A stretch of DNA of 64,000 nt. Origin: Granulosicoccus sp045106855. GTDB taxonomy: Bacteria; Pseudomonadota; Gammaproteobacteria; Granulosicoccales; Granulosicoccaceae. The notes beneath the pieces are model-generated. The model was not told where the DNA came from and made no database searches. It saw nothing but the letters and a program-made list of their open reading frames with translations. The position numbers and the translations under genes are program-made. This document shows positions 1 to 8,770 of this stretch, piece by piece (within the stretch, counting starts at the first letter, position 1; each line of letters starts with the position of its first letter). The stretch is from positions 1-64,000 of the forward strand of contig JBGCFI010000046.1 of NCBI GenBank assembly GCA_045106855.1. Reading direction: 5' to 3'.

Positions 1-9
1 GAGACGATT

Positions 10-579
10 ATGGCTAAACAATTTCCACGTCTTGATCAGAAACACTGCGAATTCATCGCAGCACAACATATATTCTTCACTGCCAGCGCTTCAGAGACAT
101 CTCGGGTAAATCTGTCGCCGCGCCCCACTGACTGCTTCAGAATCGTTAACCCATCCACTGCACTTTATCTGGATAAAACCGGCAGTGGGAGCGAAACAGC
201 TGCTCACTTGCTACTCAATAGCCGGCTGACCATCATGATGTGTTCTTTTGATGCTGCTCCGCAGATCCTGAGACTGTATGGCAACGCCCGCTCTATCCCC
301 AGAGATGCGGAAGAATTCAGACAACTAATCCATACGCATTTTTATGGCGTGACACCAACCGGTGCTCGTCAAATAATATTCCTGGATATTAATCTGGTGC
401 AGAGCTCATGCGGTTTTGGAGTACCGTTTTTTGACTACCAGGGTGAGCGAGACACACTAAGTAAATGGGCAGACAAAAAAGGGGAAGATGGCGTTAGAGC
501 TTATTGGCAGGAAAAAAACAGCACCAGCATGGATGGTCTTCCCACTGGGTTAGCACCGATTCAGACATCCTCCGGCTAG
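10..579 (+). CDS. Pyridoxamine 5'-phosphate oxidase-family flavoprotein
   Basis: A 189-residue protein that resembles the PNPOx-like FMN-binding split-barrel family. The barrel would occupy roughly residues 8-135, with the typical early FFTAS strand, the SPRP(T/K) turn near residue 36, and the LYLDKTGSGSETAAHLL segment (about 52-66) that in this family lies near the flavin. The C-terminal part (GFGVPFF followed by a charged helix) is common in the small 'pyridoxamine 5'-phosphate oxidase family protein' group, whose substrates are mostly unknown. It is not a true PdxH: it is shorter and lacks the C-terminal PdxH signature. No signal peptide, so cytoplasmic. ATG start at 10; a GAGA stretch lies just upstream, but the window begins there. 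It converges with the acyl-CoA dehydrogenase pair on the other strand. Family call fairly sure, function unknown. Confidence 0.7.
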   Translation: MAKQFPRLDQKHCEFIAAQHIFFTASASETSRVNLSPRPTDCFRIVNPSTALYLDKTGSGSETAAHLLLNSRLTIMMCSFDAAPQILRLYGNARSIPRDAEEFRQLIHTHFYGVTPTGARQIIFLDINLVQSSCGFGVPFFDYQGERDTLSKWADKKGEDGVRAYWQEKNSTSMDGLPTGLAPIQTSSG

Positions 580-676
580 ACGTCAAAGGTCCCTTGATAT
601 TCTGGTAATAGCGGCTTACATTTGTCAGGAATCTCTTTGACAACCATTAGCCGATCGTCGCCACAGGCGATTGCCG

Positions 677-1816
677 TTATGGTGTGGCAGCCGTCAAGTC
701 GATAAAACGTTCCAGATGATAGGTAGTATCGCCGAATCTGTGGTCAATCATGACCAGCCGCTGTACAAGATGGCTCAGCTCATATTCCTTGGTAACACCG
801 ATGCCACCGTGCATCTGGATACTTTCCTCAACAACCTGTTTGGCCACCATGCCAATCAGATTCTTGGTTGCACTAACATGTTTTTCTCGTTCATGGCGAG
901 AAGCATCAAGATGACCTGCAAGATTGATTACCGCTGAGCGCGCCTGCTCAATCTCCATCAGAACGTCAGCCATGCGATGTTGCAGCACCTGAAACTTGCC
1001 GATAGGCTGACCAAATTGTGTCCTGACTTTTAGATAACTAATGGTCAGTTGCTTTATAGCTTCCATTAAGCCGAGCGCTTCAGCGCAAATGGCAAGAGTG
1101 GCGTTTGCCTGCACTTGCTCTAGTAACTCAAACGCCTGACCTTCTCGCCCCAACAGAGTTTGCTGGTCCAGCCTGACGTTATCCAGTACAAGTTCCGCAG
1201 CGCGCCCACCAGAATTAAGTGGGTAATGTCTGTAGTCTACACCGCCTACAGACTCCGGTAACAGGAACAGACTAATGCCTTCGCTATCATCAATATCCCC
1301 GGATGTCCGGGCGCTGACGATAACGGAATGTGCAGAAACTGCATTGACAACGACGGCCTTTTGTCCGTTAAGTACATAACCCTTGTCAACTCGACGAGCT
1401 GTTGTTTCAACTCTTGACAATTCGTAACGACTACGTGGTTCAGCATGGGCAAGTGCCATTTGTACACGACCATCGATAATGCTGCTTATTAAGTCGCGTT
1501 GATCCTCATCACCCGCGATACCCAATAACCCACCACTGAGTATGGCAGTCTCAAGCAAGGGCTCAAGAGCACCGACACGACCAAGCTCTTCAAATACCAG
1601 CGCCAGATCAAAACCGGTTCCACCGTAGCCACCATCGTGCTCTCGAAACAATGCGCCAATGACGCCAAGCTCAGCCAACTGCTGCCAGAGATCCCCGGAA
1701 AAACCCCTTTCACTATTACCCCACAGCTTTATATTGTCATGGGAATAGTTGTCATTGAGAAAACGGCGCAGCGTATCCTGCAGCATTTGTCTCTCATCGG
1801 ATAAATCGAAGTTCAC
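677..1816 (-). CDS. Acyl-CoA dehydrogenase, small-subunit type
   Basis: A 379-residue acyl-CoA dehydrogenase. The helical N-terminal domain starts at once (LSDERQMLQDTLRRFL), a beta domain follows in the middle, and the C-terminal helical domain carries QMHGGIGVT at about 334-342, the segment that binds FAD. It lacks the usual FAD/substrate loop of the EPxAGSD type, which its neighbour has. The size, and the partner immediately upstream (398 residues, 63-nt gap), match two-subunit acyl-CoA dehydrogenases such as pimeloyl-CoA dehydrogenase (PimC/PimD) and the steroid side-chain FadE pairs, so I infer an alpha2-beta2 enzyme. Start is GTG at 1816, with AGGGAG about 5 nt upstream, which decides it over later ATGs. 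Electrons would pass to ETF. The substrate cannot be read from sequence. Confidence 0.85.
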   Translation of the reverse strand: MNFDLSDERQMLQDTLRRFLNDNYSHDNIKLWGNSERGFSGDLWQQLAELGVIGALFREHDGGYGGTGFDLALVFEELGRVGALEPLLETAILSGGLLGIAGDEDQRDLISSIIDGRVQMALAHAEPRSRYELSRVETTARRVDKGYVLNGQKAVVVNAVSAHSVIVSARTSGDIDDSEGISLFLLPESVGGVDYRHYPLNSGGRAAELVLDNVRLDQQTLLGREGQAFELLEQVQANATLAICAEALGLMEAIKQLTISYLKVRTQFGQPIGKFQVLQHRMADVLMEIEQARSAVINLAGHLDASRHEREKHVSATKNLIGMVAKQVVEESIQMHGGIGVTKEYELSHLVQRLVMIDHRFGDTTYHLERFIDLTAATP

Positions 1817-1879
1817 AAAATCTCCCTGGACGTTACCTTGTCAACCTAGCCAGACTGGGCAATTCGCTGGACTATAAAA

Positions 1880-3076
1880 CTACAACTCCAACATGCTTTT
1901 ACTGATAATGCCGCGCTGAATCTCATTGGATCCGCCATAGATAGACAATTTACGGTTGTTAAGATAAGTACCCGTTGCTGATGCCGCATAGTCAGGCCCT
2001 ACCGGTGGCACATTGTTCCCGGGGTCGAGCTCTTCGGAAACATATGGCATGGCATAGGCTCCGACAGCAGAGCGCGTCAATGCATTGATTTCCTGACGAA
2101 TGACTGAACCCTTTATTTTCAGCATTGAGCTTTCTACCCCCGGTGGTTGTCCTGCCGCAGCCTGCGAGATTACACGCAGGTTTGTCGTCGTCATTGCCAT
2201 CAGATCAATTTCTATACGTGCTAGCTGCGCTGCAAAGTGCGGATTGTTGATCAGCGGCTGACCTTTGTGGCGTTCGGCACGAGCAATGCGTCTAAGGCTT
2301 TCCAGTCCACCAGCAGCAAATCCAACGCCAGCTATATTGGTTCTTTCATGGGAGAGTAGATACTTTGCATAGGTCCAGCCTTTGTTTTCCTCTCCAACCA
2401 GATTCTCGACAGGTACCTTCACATTATCAAAGAACACCTCGTTCACCTCAGCAGCCCCATTGATAAGAACAATGGGTCGCACTGTTACACCCAGGGTGTT
2501 CATGTCAATTAACAAAAATGAAATTCCTTGCTGTGGCTTTCCTTCCTTTCCCGTACGCACGAGGCAAAAAATCATGTTGGCATACTGACCTAATGTGGTC
2601 CAGGTTTTTTGTCCATTGACAATGTAGACATCACCATCGCGCTCGGCCGTCGTTTTTAACGACGCCAGATCTGATCCAGCCCCAGGCTCCGAGTACCCCT
2701 GACACCACCAGTGCTCACCGCTGAGAATACGTGGCAAGTAATAGTTCTTCTGCGTTTCAGAACCGAACTCCTGAAGTACCGGCCCTAGCATCGTGACGCC
2801 AAATGGAACTATGCCCGGAGAATGAGCGCGCGCCATTTCATCATCAAATAGATGTCGTTGCACAACATCCCAATCAGCGCCACCATATATAGACGGCCAA
2901 CTTCCTGCCAACCAGCCTTTTTCATTGAGGATGCCATGCCAGGTTTCATGATCGGACTTGGACAGCGGCTTGGCTAACCTGACTTTCTCTGCAAGCTCCG
3001 CAGGTAGGCGCTGCTTGATAAATTCCCGAACCTCATCACGAAACCTGATTTGCGCTGCCGTGTAGTTCAAATTCAT
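1880..3076 (-). CDS. Acyl-CoA dehydrogenase, large-subunit type
   Basis: A 398-residue acyl-CoA dehydrogenase of the PimC-like large-subunit type. N-terminal domain from residue 4 (YTAAQIRFRDEVREFI); the flavin/substrate loop YSEPGAGSDLA and the strand NGQKTWTT follow in the middle domain; the C-terminus ends with the family signature IYGGSNEIQRGII, which contacts FAD. The ATG at 3076 (MNLNYTAAQ) is preferred. The frame is open to 3139, but that would overlap the cupin gene and add a non-homologous stretch. It sits between the cupin gene (25-nt gap) and the small acyl-CoA dehydrogenase (63-nt gap), all on one strand, so co-transcription is likely. Probably oxidises an acyl-CoA together with its neighbour; substrate unknown. 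Confidence 0.87.
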   Translation of the reverse strand: MNLNYTAAQIRFRDEVREFIKQRLPAELAEKVRLAKPLSKSDHETWHGILNEKGWLAGSWPSIYGGADWDVVQRHLFDDEMARAHSPGIVPFGVTMLGPVLQEFGSETQKNYYLPRILSGEHWWCQGYSEPGAGSDLASLKTTAERDGDVYIVNGQKTWTTLGQYANMIFCLVRTGKEGKPQQGISFLLIDMNTLGVTVRPIVLINGAAEVNEVFFDNVKVPVENLVGEENKGWTYAKYLLSHERTNIAGVGFAAGGLESLRRIARAERHKGQPLINNPHFAAQLARIEIDLMAMTTTNLRVISQAAAGQPPGVESSMLKIKGSVIRQEINALTRSAVGAYAMPYVSEELDPGNNVPPVGPDYAASATGTYLNNRKLSIYGGSNEIQRGIISKSMLEL

Positions 3077-3101
3077 TAACGTTATTCCGAATCCGGCTGC
3101 T

Positions 3102-3446
3102 TTACACAATAAAATCTTCACGCATGGGGGTGAACACATCGATCAGCACACCATCCGTGACAGCCACGGCACCATGCAGTTTGTTGGATGGCACCAGAAA
3201 GCTATCGCCAGCCACCAGTGTCTCACTTCGCCCGTCGATTGTCAGGACAAATTCGCCGCTCTCTACATAACTGCACTGAATATGCGGATGACTGTGCTCA
3301 ACTCCTACTGCACCGGCCTTGAATCGTATTCTGGCCATCATTACCTTGTCTTCAAACGTCAGAAGTTTACGATGTATACCATCGCCAAGGTCTTCCCATT
3401 CAACGTCACTATCATGAACAAACACATCTGTCGCGGGATTTGTCAT
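3102..3446 (-). CDS. Small cupin-domain protein
   Basis: A 114-residue single-domain cupin. Cupin motif 1 is visible as G-x5-H-x-H-x-H followed by Glu (GVEHSHPHIQCSYVESGEF, about residues 47-66), giving the usual His/His/Glu metal site. Motif 2 is GDSFLVPSNKLHG (about 81-93). Start ATG at 3446 with AGAGG 5 nt upstream. It lies between the MDR oxidoreductase and the acyl-CoA dehydrogenase pair in the same orientation, which suggests a role in the same pathway or in its regulation. Small cupins of this kind include isomerases, dioxygenase-like proteins and ligand sensors; nothing here separates these. Confidence 0.8.
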   Translation of the reverse strand: MTNPATDVFVHDSDVEWEDLGDGIHRKLLTFEDKVMMARIRFKAGAVGVEHSHPHIQCSYVESGEFVLTIDGRSETLVAGDSFLVPSNKLHGAVAVTDGVLIDVFTPMREDFIV

Positions 3447-3506
3447 AGCTGCCTCTCTGTCCGAATAAACGTTTTTCTGTGCTACTTGGAGTTGTGATTT
3501 GTGCGA

Positions 3507-4538
3507 TTAAGCCACTTTCACCACCATTTTGCCAAAGCTATTACCAACGAGAAGGTCATTAAGCGCCCCGGGGGCGTTTTCGAGACCTTCTATAACCTGC
3601 TCCTTGTACTGAACCTTGCCCTCTTTCAGCCATTGAGACATGTGTTGATGAAACTCTTTGTATGTGGATCGAGGAAAACTGTCAAATATAATAAACCCTT
3701 GGACTTTAACCTTCATACGTAGAATGGTACCCATAATTGCGGGCCCACGATCAGGCCCTTCGGGCAAGCCTGTCAGGTTGTACCAACTCACCACTCCGCA
3801 AACGGGCATGCGGGCGAAAGGATTCAGCAACGGCAATACGGCATATAGCACTTTGCCACCAACGTTTTCAAAGTAAACATCGACCCCATCTGGACACGCA
3901 GCTTTCAGTTGCTCAGGAAAGTCATCCGCTCGATGATCGATGCAAGCATCAAATCCCAGATTCTTCACCACATGTGCGCATTTCTCCGCGCCGCCTGCTA
4001 TCCCTACAGCCCGACAACCCTGAATCTTGGCGATCTGACCCACAGTGGCTCCCACCGGCCCGGATGCCGCAGCAACCAGCACGGTCTCGCCAGCCATGGG
4101 TTCACCGATTTTCAGCAAACCCGCATAAGCGGTATAACCCGGCATACCCAGAATACCCAGCGACCAGGATGGATTCGTCGGGTTTCTGCCCAGATTCATG
4201 ACCTCATGCCCATCTGAGAGTACATAATCCTGCCAGCCACTACCACACAGAACGTAGTCGCCTGATTCGAATCCATCAGTGTTGGAGGTAATCACTTCGC
4301 CGACCACCTGCCCCGTCATAACCTCATCAATCTTGACAGGTTCTGCGTAAGACTTTGCATCGTTCATACGTCCGCGCATGTAGGGGTCGAGCGAGAGATA
4401 TTCTGTACGTACCAGCATCTGCCCGCTACCTGGCACAGGAACCTCTGCTGTTTCCAGCCGTAATGTGTTGTCGTCAGGAATCCCCTTGGGCCTCTGGGCA
4501 AGAACTATTCGTCGATTTATATCTGGAGTCTGTGTCAT
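3507..4538 (-). CDS. NADP-dependent MDR oxidoreductase (CurA / prostaglandin-reductase-like)
   Basis: A 343-residue zinc-free medium-chain dehydrogenase/reductase. It opens with NRRIVLAQRPKG, a hallmark of the CurA/YncB and leukotriene-B4 dehydrogenase group, followed by LSLDPYMRGRM in the catalytic domain. The Rossmann fold follows with VLVAAASGPVGATVGQIAK and the GxAGG turn of the nucleotide site. Such enzymes reduce the double bond of alpha,beta-unsaturated ketones or aldehydes with NADPH in the cytoplasm. The frame is open upstream to 4655, but homology begins at the ATG at 4538 (MTQTPDINRR), so that start is used. First gene of a minus-strand cluster with the cupin (60-nt gap) and the acyl-CoA dehydrogenase pair. 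Confidence 0.85.
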   Translation of the reverse strand: MTQTPDINRRIVLAQRPKGIPDDNTLRLETAEVPVPGSGQMLVRTEYLSLDPYMRGRMNDAKSYAEPVKIDEVMTGQVVGEVITSNTDGFESGDYVLCGSGWQDYVLSDGHEVMNLGRNPTNPSWSLGILGMPGYTAYAGLLKIGEPMAGETVLVAAASGPVGATVGQIAKIQGCRAVGIAGGAEKCAHVVKNLGFDACIDHRADDFPEQLKAACPDGVDVYFENVGGKVLYAVLPLLNPFARMPVCGVVSWYNLTGLPEGPDRGPAIMGTILRMKVKVQGFIIFDSFPRSTYKEFHQHMSQWLKEGKVQYKEQVIEGLENAPGALNDLLVGNSFGKMVVKVA

Positions 4539-5124
4539 TTGGGAAAACTCGTGTTCCGTGTGAAGCAGTAGATAACTAGTATGACAGTCAATGATACCGC
4601 TCGACAACGCAACACAGCCATCACGTACAAATACTACAGCAGCCTGCCCGCACAACCTTCAAATCAAACGAAGGTCGTGATACCAACGAAACAGCCTGAT
4701 ACGTAGTGGGCTGCTTTTACCGGGAGGTATAATCACTACCCGGAAGACTTCTAAAGACACACATAGAAGCTGGCTACAGCGTTCGGGCTTTCGCCGTCTC
4801 GATGCCCAACTCGAAAAACCCTGCCCCATCACAACTGCTACTCGATAAAGCGGGATGATTTCACTAACCTTCAATTCTCCGATGGGCAAAACCTGAACCA
4901 GTTTAAGCGACGCACGATGTCTTAATTTGTAGCGATGTTAAATCACTAACAACACGGGTTTGCAATCACGCATTTTCCCCAAGGCGCTCACTACAGATCT
5001 GCGCATGTAACATAAAGTACTGAGATTTTTTGCTCAGATTTTAAAACATCATATCAGCTAAACAATCAACGACCGATAGCCCTGAGTAACACCAATAATA
5101 AAAAACAATACCTGGAGATTAAAA
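4539..5124. other. Intergenic region between divergent MDR and chemoreceptor genes
   Basis: About 590 nt with no convincing gene. Short open frames here have no family features and I treat them as chance. The right end carries the promoter and ribosome-binding site of the chemoreceptor (GGAG 7 nt before its ATG) and a sigma-28-like sequence at 5013-5039, listed separately. The left end must hold the promoter of the oxidoreductase/acyl-CoA dehydrogenase cluster; I could not fix it. Confidence 0.6.
5013..5039 (+). promoter_or_regulatory. Candidate sigma-28 (FliA) type promoter
   Basis: TAAAGTAC, 11 nt, then GCTCAGAT. The FliA consensus is TAAAGTTT-N11-GCCGATAA, so the -35 matches 6 of 8 with exact spacing, but the -10 matches only about 4 of 8. 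It lies about 85 nt upstream of the chemoreceptor start, a normal distance. Part of it also forms a short inverted repeat (CTGAG...CTCAG). Tentative. Confidence 0.35.
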
Positions 5125-7392
5125 ATGGGCCAGCCGTTAGACAAATCAGATGAAAGCTCAGTATTGATTGAAAACGAAGCCATAGTCGATGCTATCAACC
5201 GTGTGCAAGCTGTTATTGAGTTTGATCTGGACGGCGTAATTCTTGATGCAAACGACAATTTTCTTAACACTCTGGGGTATTCGCTCGATGAAGTGAAAGG
5301 CAAACATCATCGGATGTTCTGCGAAGAAGAATTCTATAACTCACTTGACTATAAGCTTCTGTGGAAGGCAATTGCCAACGGCGAGTTTAAGTCGGGCGAA
5401 TTCAAACGCCTGTGCAAAGACGGAAGTGAGGTTTGGATACTTGCATCGTACAACCCTGTATTTGACAAAAAAGGAAAGCCCTACAAAGCTGTTAAGTTTG
5501 CTACCGAGATCACTGCTCAAAAGATAAATATCAGTGACCTCGAGGGCAAGTTTTCTGCCATCAGCCTCACTCAAGCCATCATTGAATTCGACCTTGATGG
5601 GTTCATCCTCACAGCTAATGACAATTTTCTGAATACCGTGGAATACAGCCTTGAGGAGATCCAGGGCCAGCATCATAAAATGTTTTGCGAAGACAGTTAC
5701 ACCTCAACTGCCGAATACGCCGACTTCTGGGCAAAACTCAAGAAGGGAGAATTTGATGCCGGCGAGTACAGGCGCGTTGGAAAAAACGGCAAGGAAATCT
5801 GGATCAATGCTTCGTACAACCCCATTCTGGATCCGGAGGGCAAGCCCTACAAAGTCGCTAAGTATGCAACGGACATTACAGAATCAAAAACACTGGCCTC
5901 AACCACACAAGGAAAAATCGAAGCGATAAGCCGCGCCCAGGCAATGATCGAATTCAACCTGGACGGAACAATAGTCAGTGCAAACGAAAACTTCCTGTCA
6001 ACACTTGGCTACACGCTAGACGAAATAGTCGGCAAGCACCACCGAATTTTTTGTGAACGTGCATTCTCTGAGTCTCCTGAATACGCAGAACTTTGGAAAA
6101 GTTTGCAGGCAGGCATCTTCGACTCAGGCGAATACAAACGAATAAAGAAAGACGGTTCTGAGGTCTGGATCAACGCCTCCTACAACCCGTTGTTCGATGC
6201 CGACGGCAACCCTTATCGAGTCGTGAAATTTGCCTCTGATGTTACGAGCCAGAAACTTCAGAGTCTTGAAAACAAAGGCAAGATCGATGCGATTAACCGT
6301 GCGCAGGCAGTTATAGAATTCACGCCCGAAGGCAATATTATTACAGCCAACGAGCCATTTCTGGCAACGACCGGATATTCCCTTGACGAAATTGTCGGAC
6401 AGCATCATCGAATCTTTTGCGACAGCGACTATACCTCGTCAGAAGATTACAAGGCCTTTTGGGCTGGGCTTAAAAGCGGAGATTTTGATACAGGGCGTTA
6501 CCCGCGAATGACCAAGCGCGGTGAAAAAATTTGGCTACAGGCAACCTACAACCCTGTATTAGATATGAACGGCAATGTGTTCAAAGTCATCAAATTTGCA
6601 ACCAACATTACCGCTCAGGTTAGCGTTGAAGAGTCGGTAACAACCATCGCGAACGAATTCACCGATAACACACGCAAAATAACCGAACAGGCCACCGACG
6701 TTGCTGACGGTGCTCAATCTCTTGGTGCAACGACAGAACAAATGAATGCATCAGTTGAAGAGCTCAGTGCTTCAATAGACTCAATCGCCGAAAACAGCCG
6801 TGAAGCAGACAATGTCGCCAAGAACACCCAAAATGAAGCAGACCTCGGTGCCAAGGCCATTGAAAGATCCATCGAATCGATGGAACTGATCAATCGCTCG
6901 TCAGAGGAGATCTCTGAAATCGTTAAGGTGATCAGCGAAATCGCCAGCCAGACCAATCTGCTCGCTTTCAATGCGGCGATAGAGGCTGCCAGAGCGGGAG
7001 AGCACGGACTTGGATTCTCAGTCGTCGCCGACGAGGTGCGCAAACTCGCCGAACGCTCATCTCAAGCAACCAAGGAAATTACAAAACTTATCAATGAATC
7101 AGTCAAACGTGTTGTCCAGGGTGGTGAGATTTCCAAGGAAGCAGCATCGGCATTTGGCAAGATTGTAGACGGCGTGTCAAAGACGACTTTCTCTATATCA
7201 GAGATATCTACCGCAGCTCAAGAGCAACAGACGGCAGCTCGTGACGTCAGTGATGCCATCCAGCAGATAGCTACCGCGTCCGAGACCGCAGCGTTTGCAT
7301 CGGATTCAATCGCATCAGCTACCAAATCACTACTTGGAGGAGCAGAGGACCTGAAAGGTGAAATTCAGAAATTCTCCAACAAGACGGCCTAG
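5125..7392 (+). CDS. Soluble methyl-accepting chemotaxis protein with four PAS domains
   Basis: A 755-residue chemoreceptor with no signal peptide and no membrane segment, so cytoplasmic. Four PAS domains lie in tandem at about 24-132, 146-254, 268-376 and 389-497, each carrying IEF-x-x-(D/E)G, AN-x-x-F, G(K/Q)HH-x-(M/I)FC and a final FAT-x-IT-x-Q strand. The spacing of about 121 residues is constant. The signalling domain (about 505-755) has the hairpin-tip core QTNLLAFNAAIEAARAGE and VVADEVRKLAERS near 608-645, which binds CheA/CheW. The C-terminus ends FSNKTA, with no CheR-tethering pentapeptide. The PAS type resembles that of BdlA, which has two copies. Start ATG with GGAG 7 nt upstream. 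First gene of an operon with cheR, cheD and a CheW protein. Likely an intracellular redox, oxygen or metabolite sensor; cofactor unknown. Confidence 0.93.
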   Translation: MGQPLDKSDESSVLIENEAIVDAINRVQAVIEFDLDGVILDANDNFLNTLGYSLDEVKGKHHRMFCEEEFYNSLDYKLLWKAIANGEFKSGEFKRLCKDGSEVWILASYNPVFDKKGKPYKAVKFATEITAQKINISDLEGKFSAISLTQAIIEFDLDGFILTANDNFLNTVEYSLEEIQGQHHKMFCEDSYTSTAEYADFWAKLKKGEFDAGEYRRVGKNGKEIWINASYNPILDPEGKPYKVAKYATDITESKTLASTTQGKIEAISRAQAMIEFNLDGTIVSANENFLSTLGYTLDEIVGKHHRIFCERAFSESPEYAELWKSLQAGIFDSGEYKRIKKDGSEVWINASYNPLFDADGNPYRVVKFASDVTSQKLQSLENKGKIDAINRAQAVIEFTPEGNIITANEPFLATTGYSLDEIVGQHHRIFCDSDYTSSEDYKAFWAGLKSGDFDTGRYPRMTKRGEKIWLQATYNPVLDMNGNVFKVIKFATNITAQVSVEESVTTIANEFTDNTRKITEQATDVADGAQSLGATTEQMNASVEELSASIDSIAENSREADNVAKNTQNEADLGAKAIERSIESMELINRSSEEISEIVKVISEIASQTNLLAFNAAIEAARAGEHGLGFSVVADEVRKLAERSSQATKEITKLINESVKRVVQGGEISKEAASAFGKIVDGVSKTTFSISEISTAAQEQQTAARDVSDAIQQIATASETAAFASDSIASATKSLLGGAEDLKGEIQKFSNKTA

Positions 7393-7394
7393 AC

Positions 7395-8249
7395 ATGACT
7401 TTTAATTCGAAACCCGAACTGGACAAGAAGTGCTTTGATACGCTTACCGAGATGATCCATACTTTCACAGGCATAACGATTAAACCCGAACGTAGGGCAA
7501 TGTTGGAGGGGCGTTTAAGAAAGAGACTACGCGATCTCGAGCTTTCAGATTTTGAATCATATATCAAGTATGTAAACAACAATCCGTCTGAGCACGAAGA
7601 ATTTATCAATAAGGTAACCACCAACGAAACCTACTTCTACCGTACACCCCGTGTCTGGGAGTATATCTCCGATACCTATCTAACACAGTGGCATGCAGAT
7701 AACCCGCGTAAAACGCTTAATGTCTGGTCTGCTGCATCTTCAACGGGTGAAGAAGCTCACACACTAGGTGTTCTTTTGCAGGCATATAAAGATAAAAATA
7801 CCGGTTTTGATTACAGAATAACCGGAACAGACATTGATTCATCGGTTGTTAAAACCGCCACGCAGGGCCTTTACAAGGGTAGAGCAATCGATCGTTTCAG
7901 GAGAGATAAGTCCGATTTATTTTCACGTTATATGAAAGGTTCTGATGAGGAAGGATATAAAGTTGCACCACATATAAAAAAGAATATCCAATTCAAGGTT
8001 CTTAACCTCTTTGAACCTGGCAAAGTGGACCTGACTTACTCACTCATACTGCTGCGAAATGTACTCATCTACTTTACTCGCGAGGACACAGAGCGCGTTA
8101 TGCAAACAGTACATGAGCGTTTGAGTCAGTCAGGAATTGTCATTATCGGCGAATCTGAGTCGCTTAATAGTCTATCAACAGACTTCGTAACCGTTCTGCC
8201 TACTATCTATCAACGATCGGATGCCGCCCAAAGAGCAGAAGCCGCGTGA
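7395..8249 (+). CDS. cheR: Chemotaxis protein methyltransferase CheR
   Basis: A 284-residue CheR, near the usual 270-290. The N-terminal helical domain (about 10-70) is followed by the SAM-dependent methyltransferase domain with VTTNETYFYR, the SAM loop WSAASSTGEEAHT, the acidic strand GTDIDSS and the LRNVLIYF motif. It transfers methyl groups from S-adenosylmethionine to glutamates of chemoreceptors and so tunes adaptation. It starts 2 nt after the chemoreceptor stop codon and its own stop overlaps the cheD start (GTGA), so the three are surely co-transcribed and translationally coupled. No TPR tail is present, so it is a plain CheR. Confidence 0.95.
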   Translation: MTFNSKPELDKKCFDTLTEMIHTFTGITIKPERRAMLEGRLRKRLRDLELSDFESYIKYVNNNPSEHEEFINKVTTNETYFYRTPRVWEYISDTYLTQWHADNPRKTLNVWSAASSTGEEAHTLGVLLQAYKDKNTGFDYRITGTDIDSSVVKTATQGLYKGRAIDRFRRDKSDLFSRYMKGSDEEGYKVAPHIKKNIQFKVLNLFEPGKVDLTYSLILLRNVLIYFTREDTERVMQTVHERLSQSGIVIIGESESLNSLSTDFVTVLPTIYQRSDAAQRAEAA

Positions 8250-8755
8250 AACTCAAGCTAATCAACGTACACATTGGAGAGGTTAAAACGGGAAGTGGAG
8301 AGCAACAGCTTCATACCATTCTGGGCTCATGCATAGGCATTGCCCTTCTGTGGCCCAAACGAGGCGTCTATGGACTTGCGCACTGTCTTCTTCCCAACGC
8401 TCCTGAAAAAATCATACTGGAAATGACTTCTGGCAAAAGGAGGAAAAAGCAGGAGGTTTACGCTGGCCGATACGTTGATCAAGCTATTGAATCTCTTACT
8501 CAGGCAATGAGCATAACCAACTATCGCGATATACGTGCGGTCGTCGCTGGTGGGGCAAACATGACGTTACCCAATGCAAACGAACCCGAGAAACAGATAG
8601 GCAGGCAAAATGCTATTAGCGCTCTGCAATGCTTAGACGAGCGGAAGATTATTGTTGTACACCAGGATACCGGGGGACACGAAGGTAGAAAAATGTCAAT
8701 AAAGTGTGATTCAGGATTCTATGAAGTAAAGGCAATTCCACGAATAGCAGCTTAG
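8246..8755 (+). CDS. cheD: Chemoreceptor glutamine deamidase CheD
   Basis: A 169-residue CheD. The catalytic triad known from the family is in place: Thr24, Cys29 in TILGSCIG, and His46 in GLAHCLLP. The AGGANM segment and the later IGRQNA helix also fit. CheD hydrolyses glutamine side chains of chemoreceptors to glutamate, creating methylation sites for CheR, and in some systems works with CheC. Start is GTG at 8246, overlapping the cheR stop by 4 nt. The neighbours (CheR upstream, CheW-like downstream, the four-PAS receptor first) suggest it matures that receptor. No cheB, cheY or cheC is nearby. Confidence 0.94.
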   Translation: MKLKLINVHIGEVKTGSGEQQLHTILGSCIGIALLWPKRGVYGLAHCLLPNAPEKIILEMTSGKRRKKQEVYAGRYVDQAIESLTQAMSITNYRDIRAVVAGGANMTLPNANEPEKQIGRQNAISALQCLDERKIIVVHQDTGGHEGRKMSIKCDSGFYEVKAIPRIAA

Positions 8756-8770
8756 CCGGAGACAACTAAC

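Noticed and set aside
3737..4201. Plus-strand frame of 154 codons inside the MDR oxidoreductase gene
   Set aside because: Antisense to a clear NADP-dependent oxidoreductase; Arg/Pro/His-rich product with no motif.
4659..4889. Minus-strand frame of 76 codons before the MDR gene
   Set aside because: No ribosome-binding site or family features; lies in an intergenic region where chance frames are expected.
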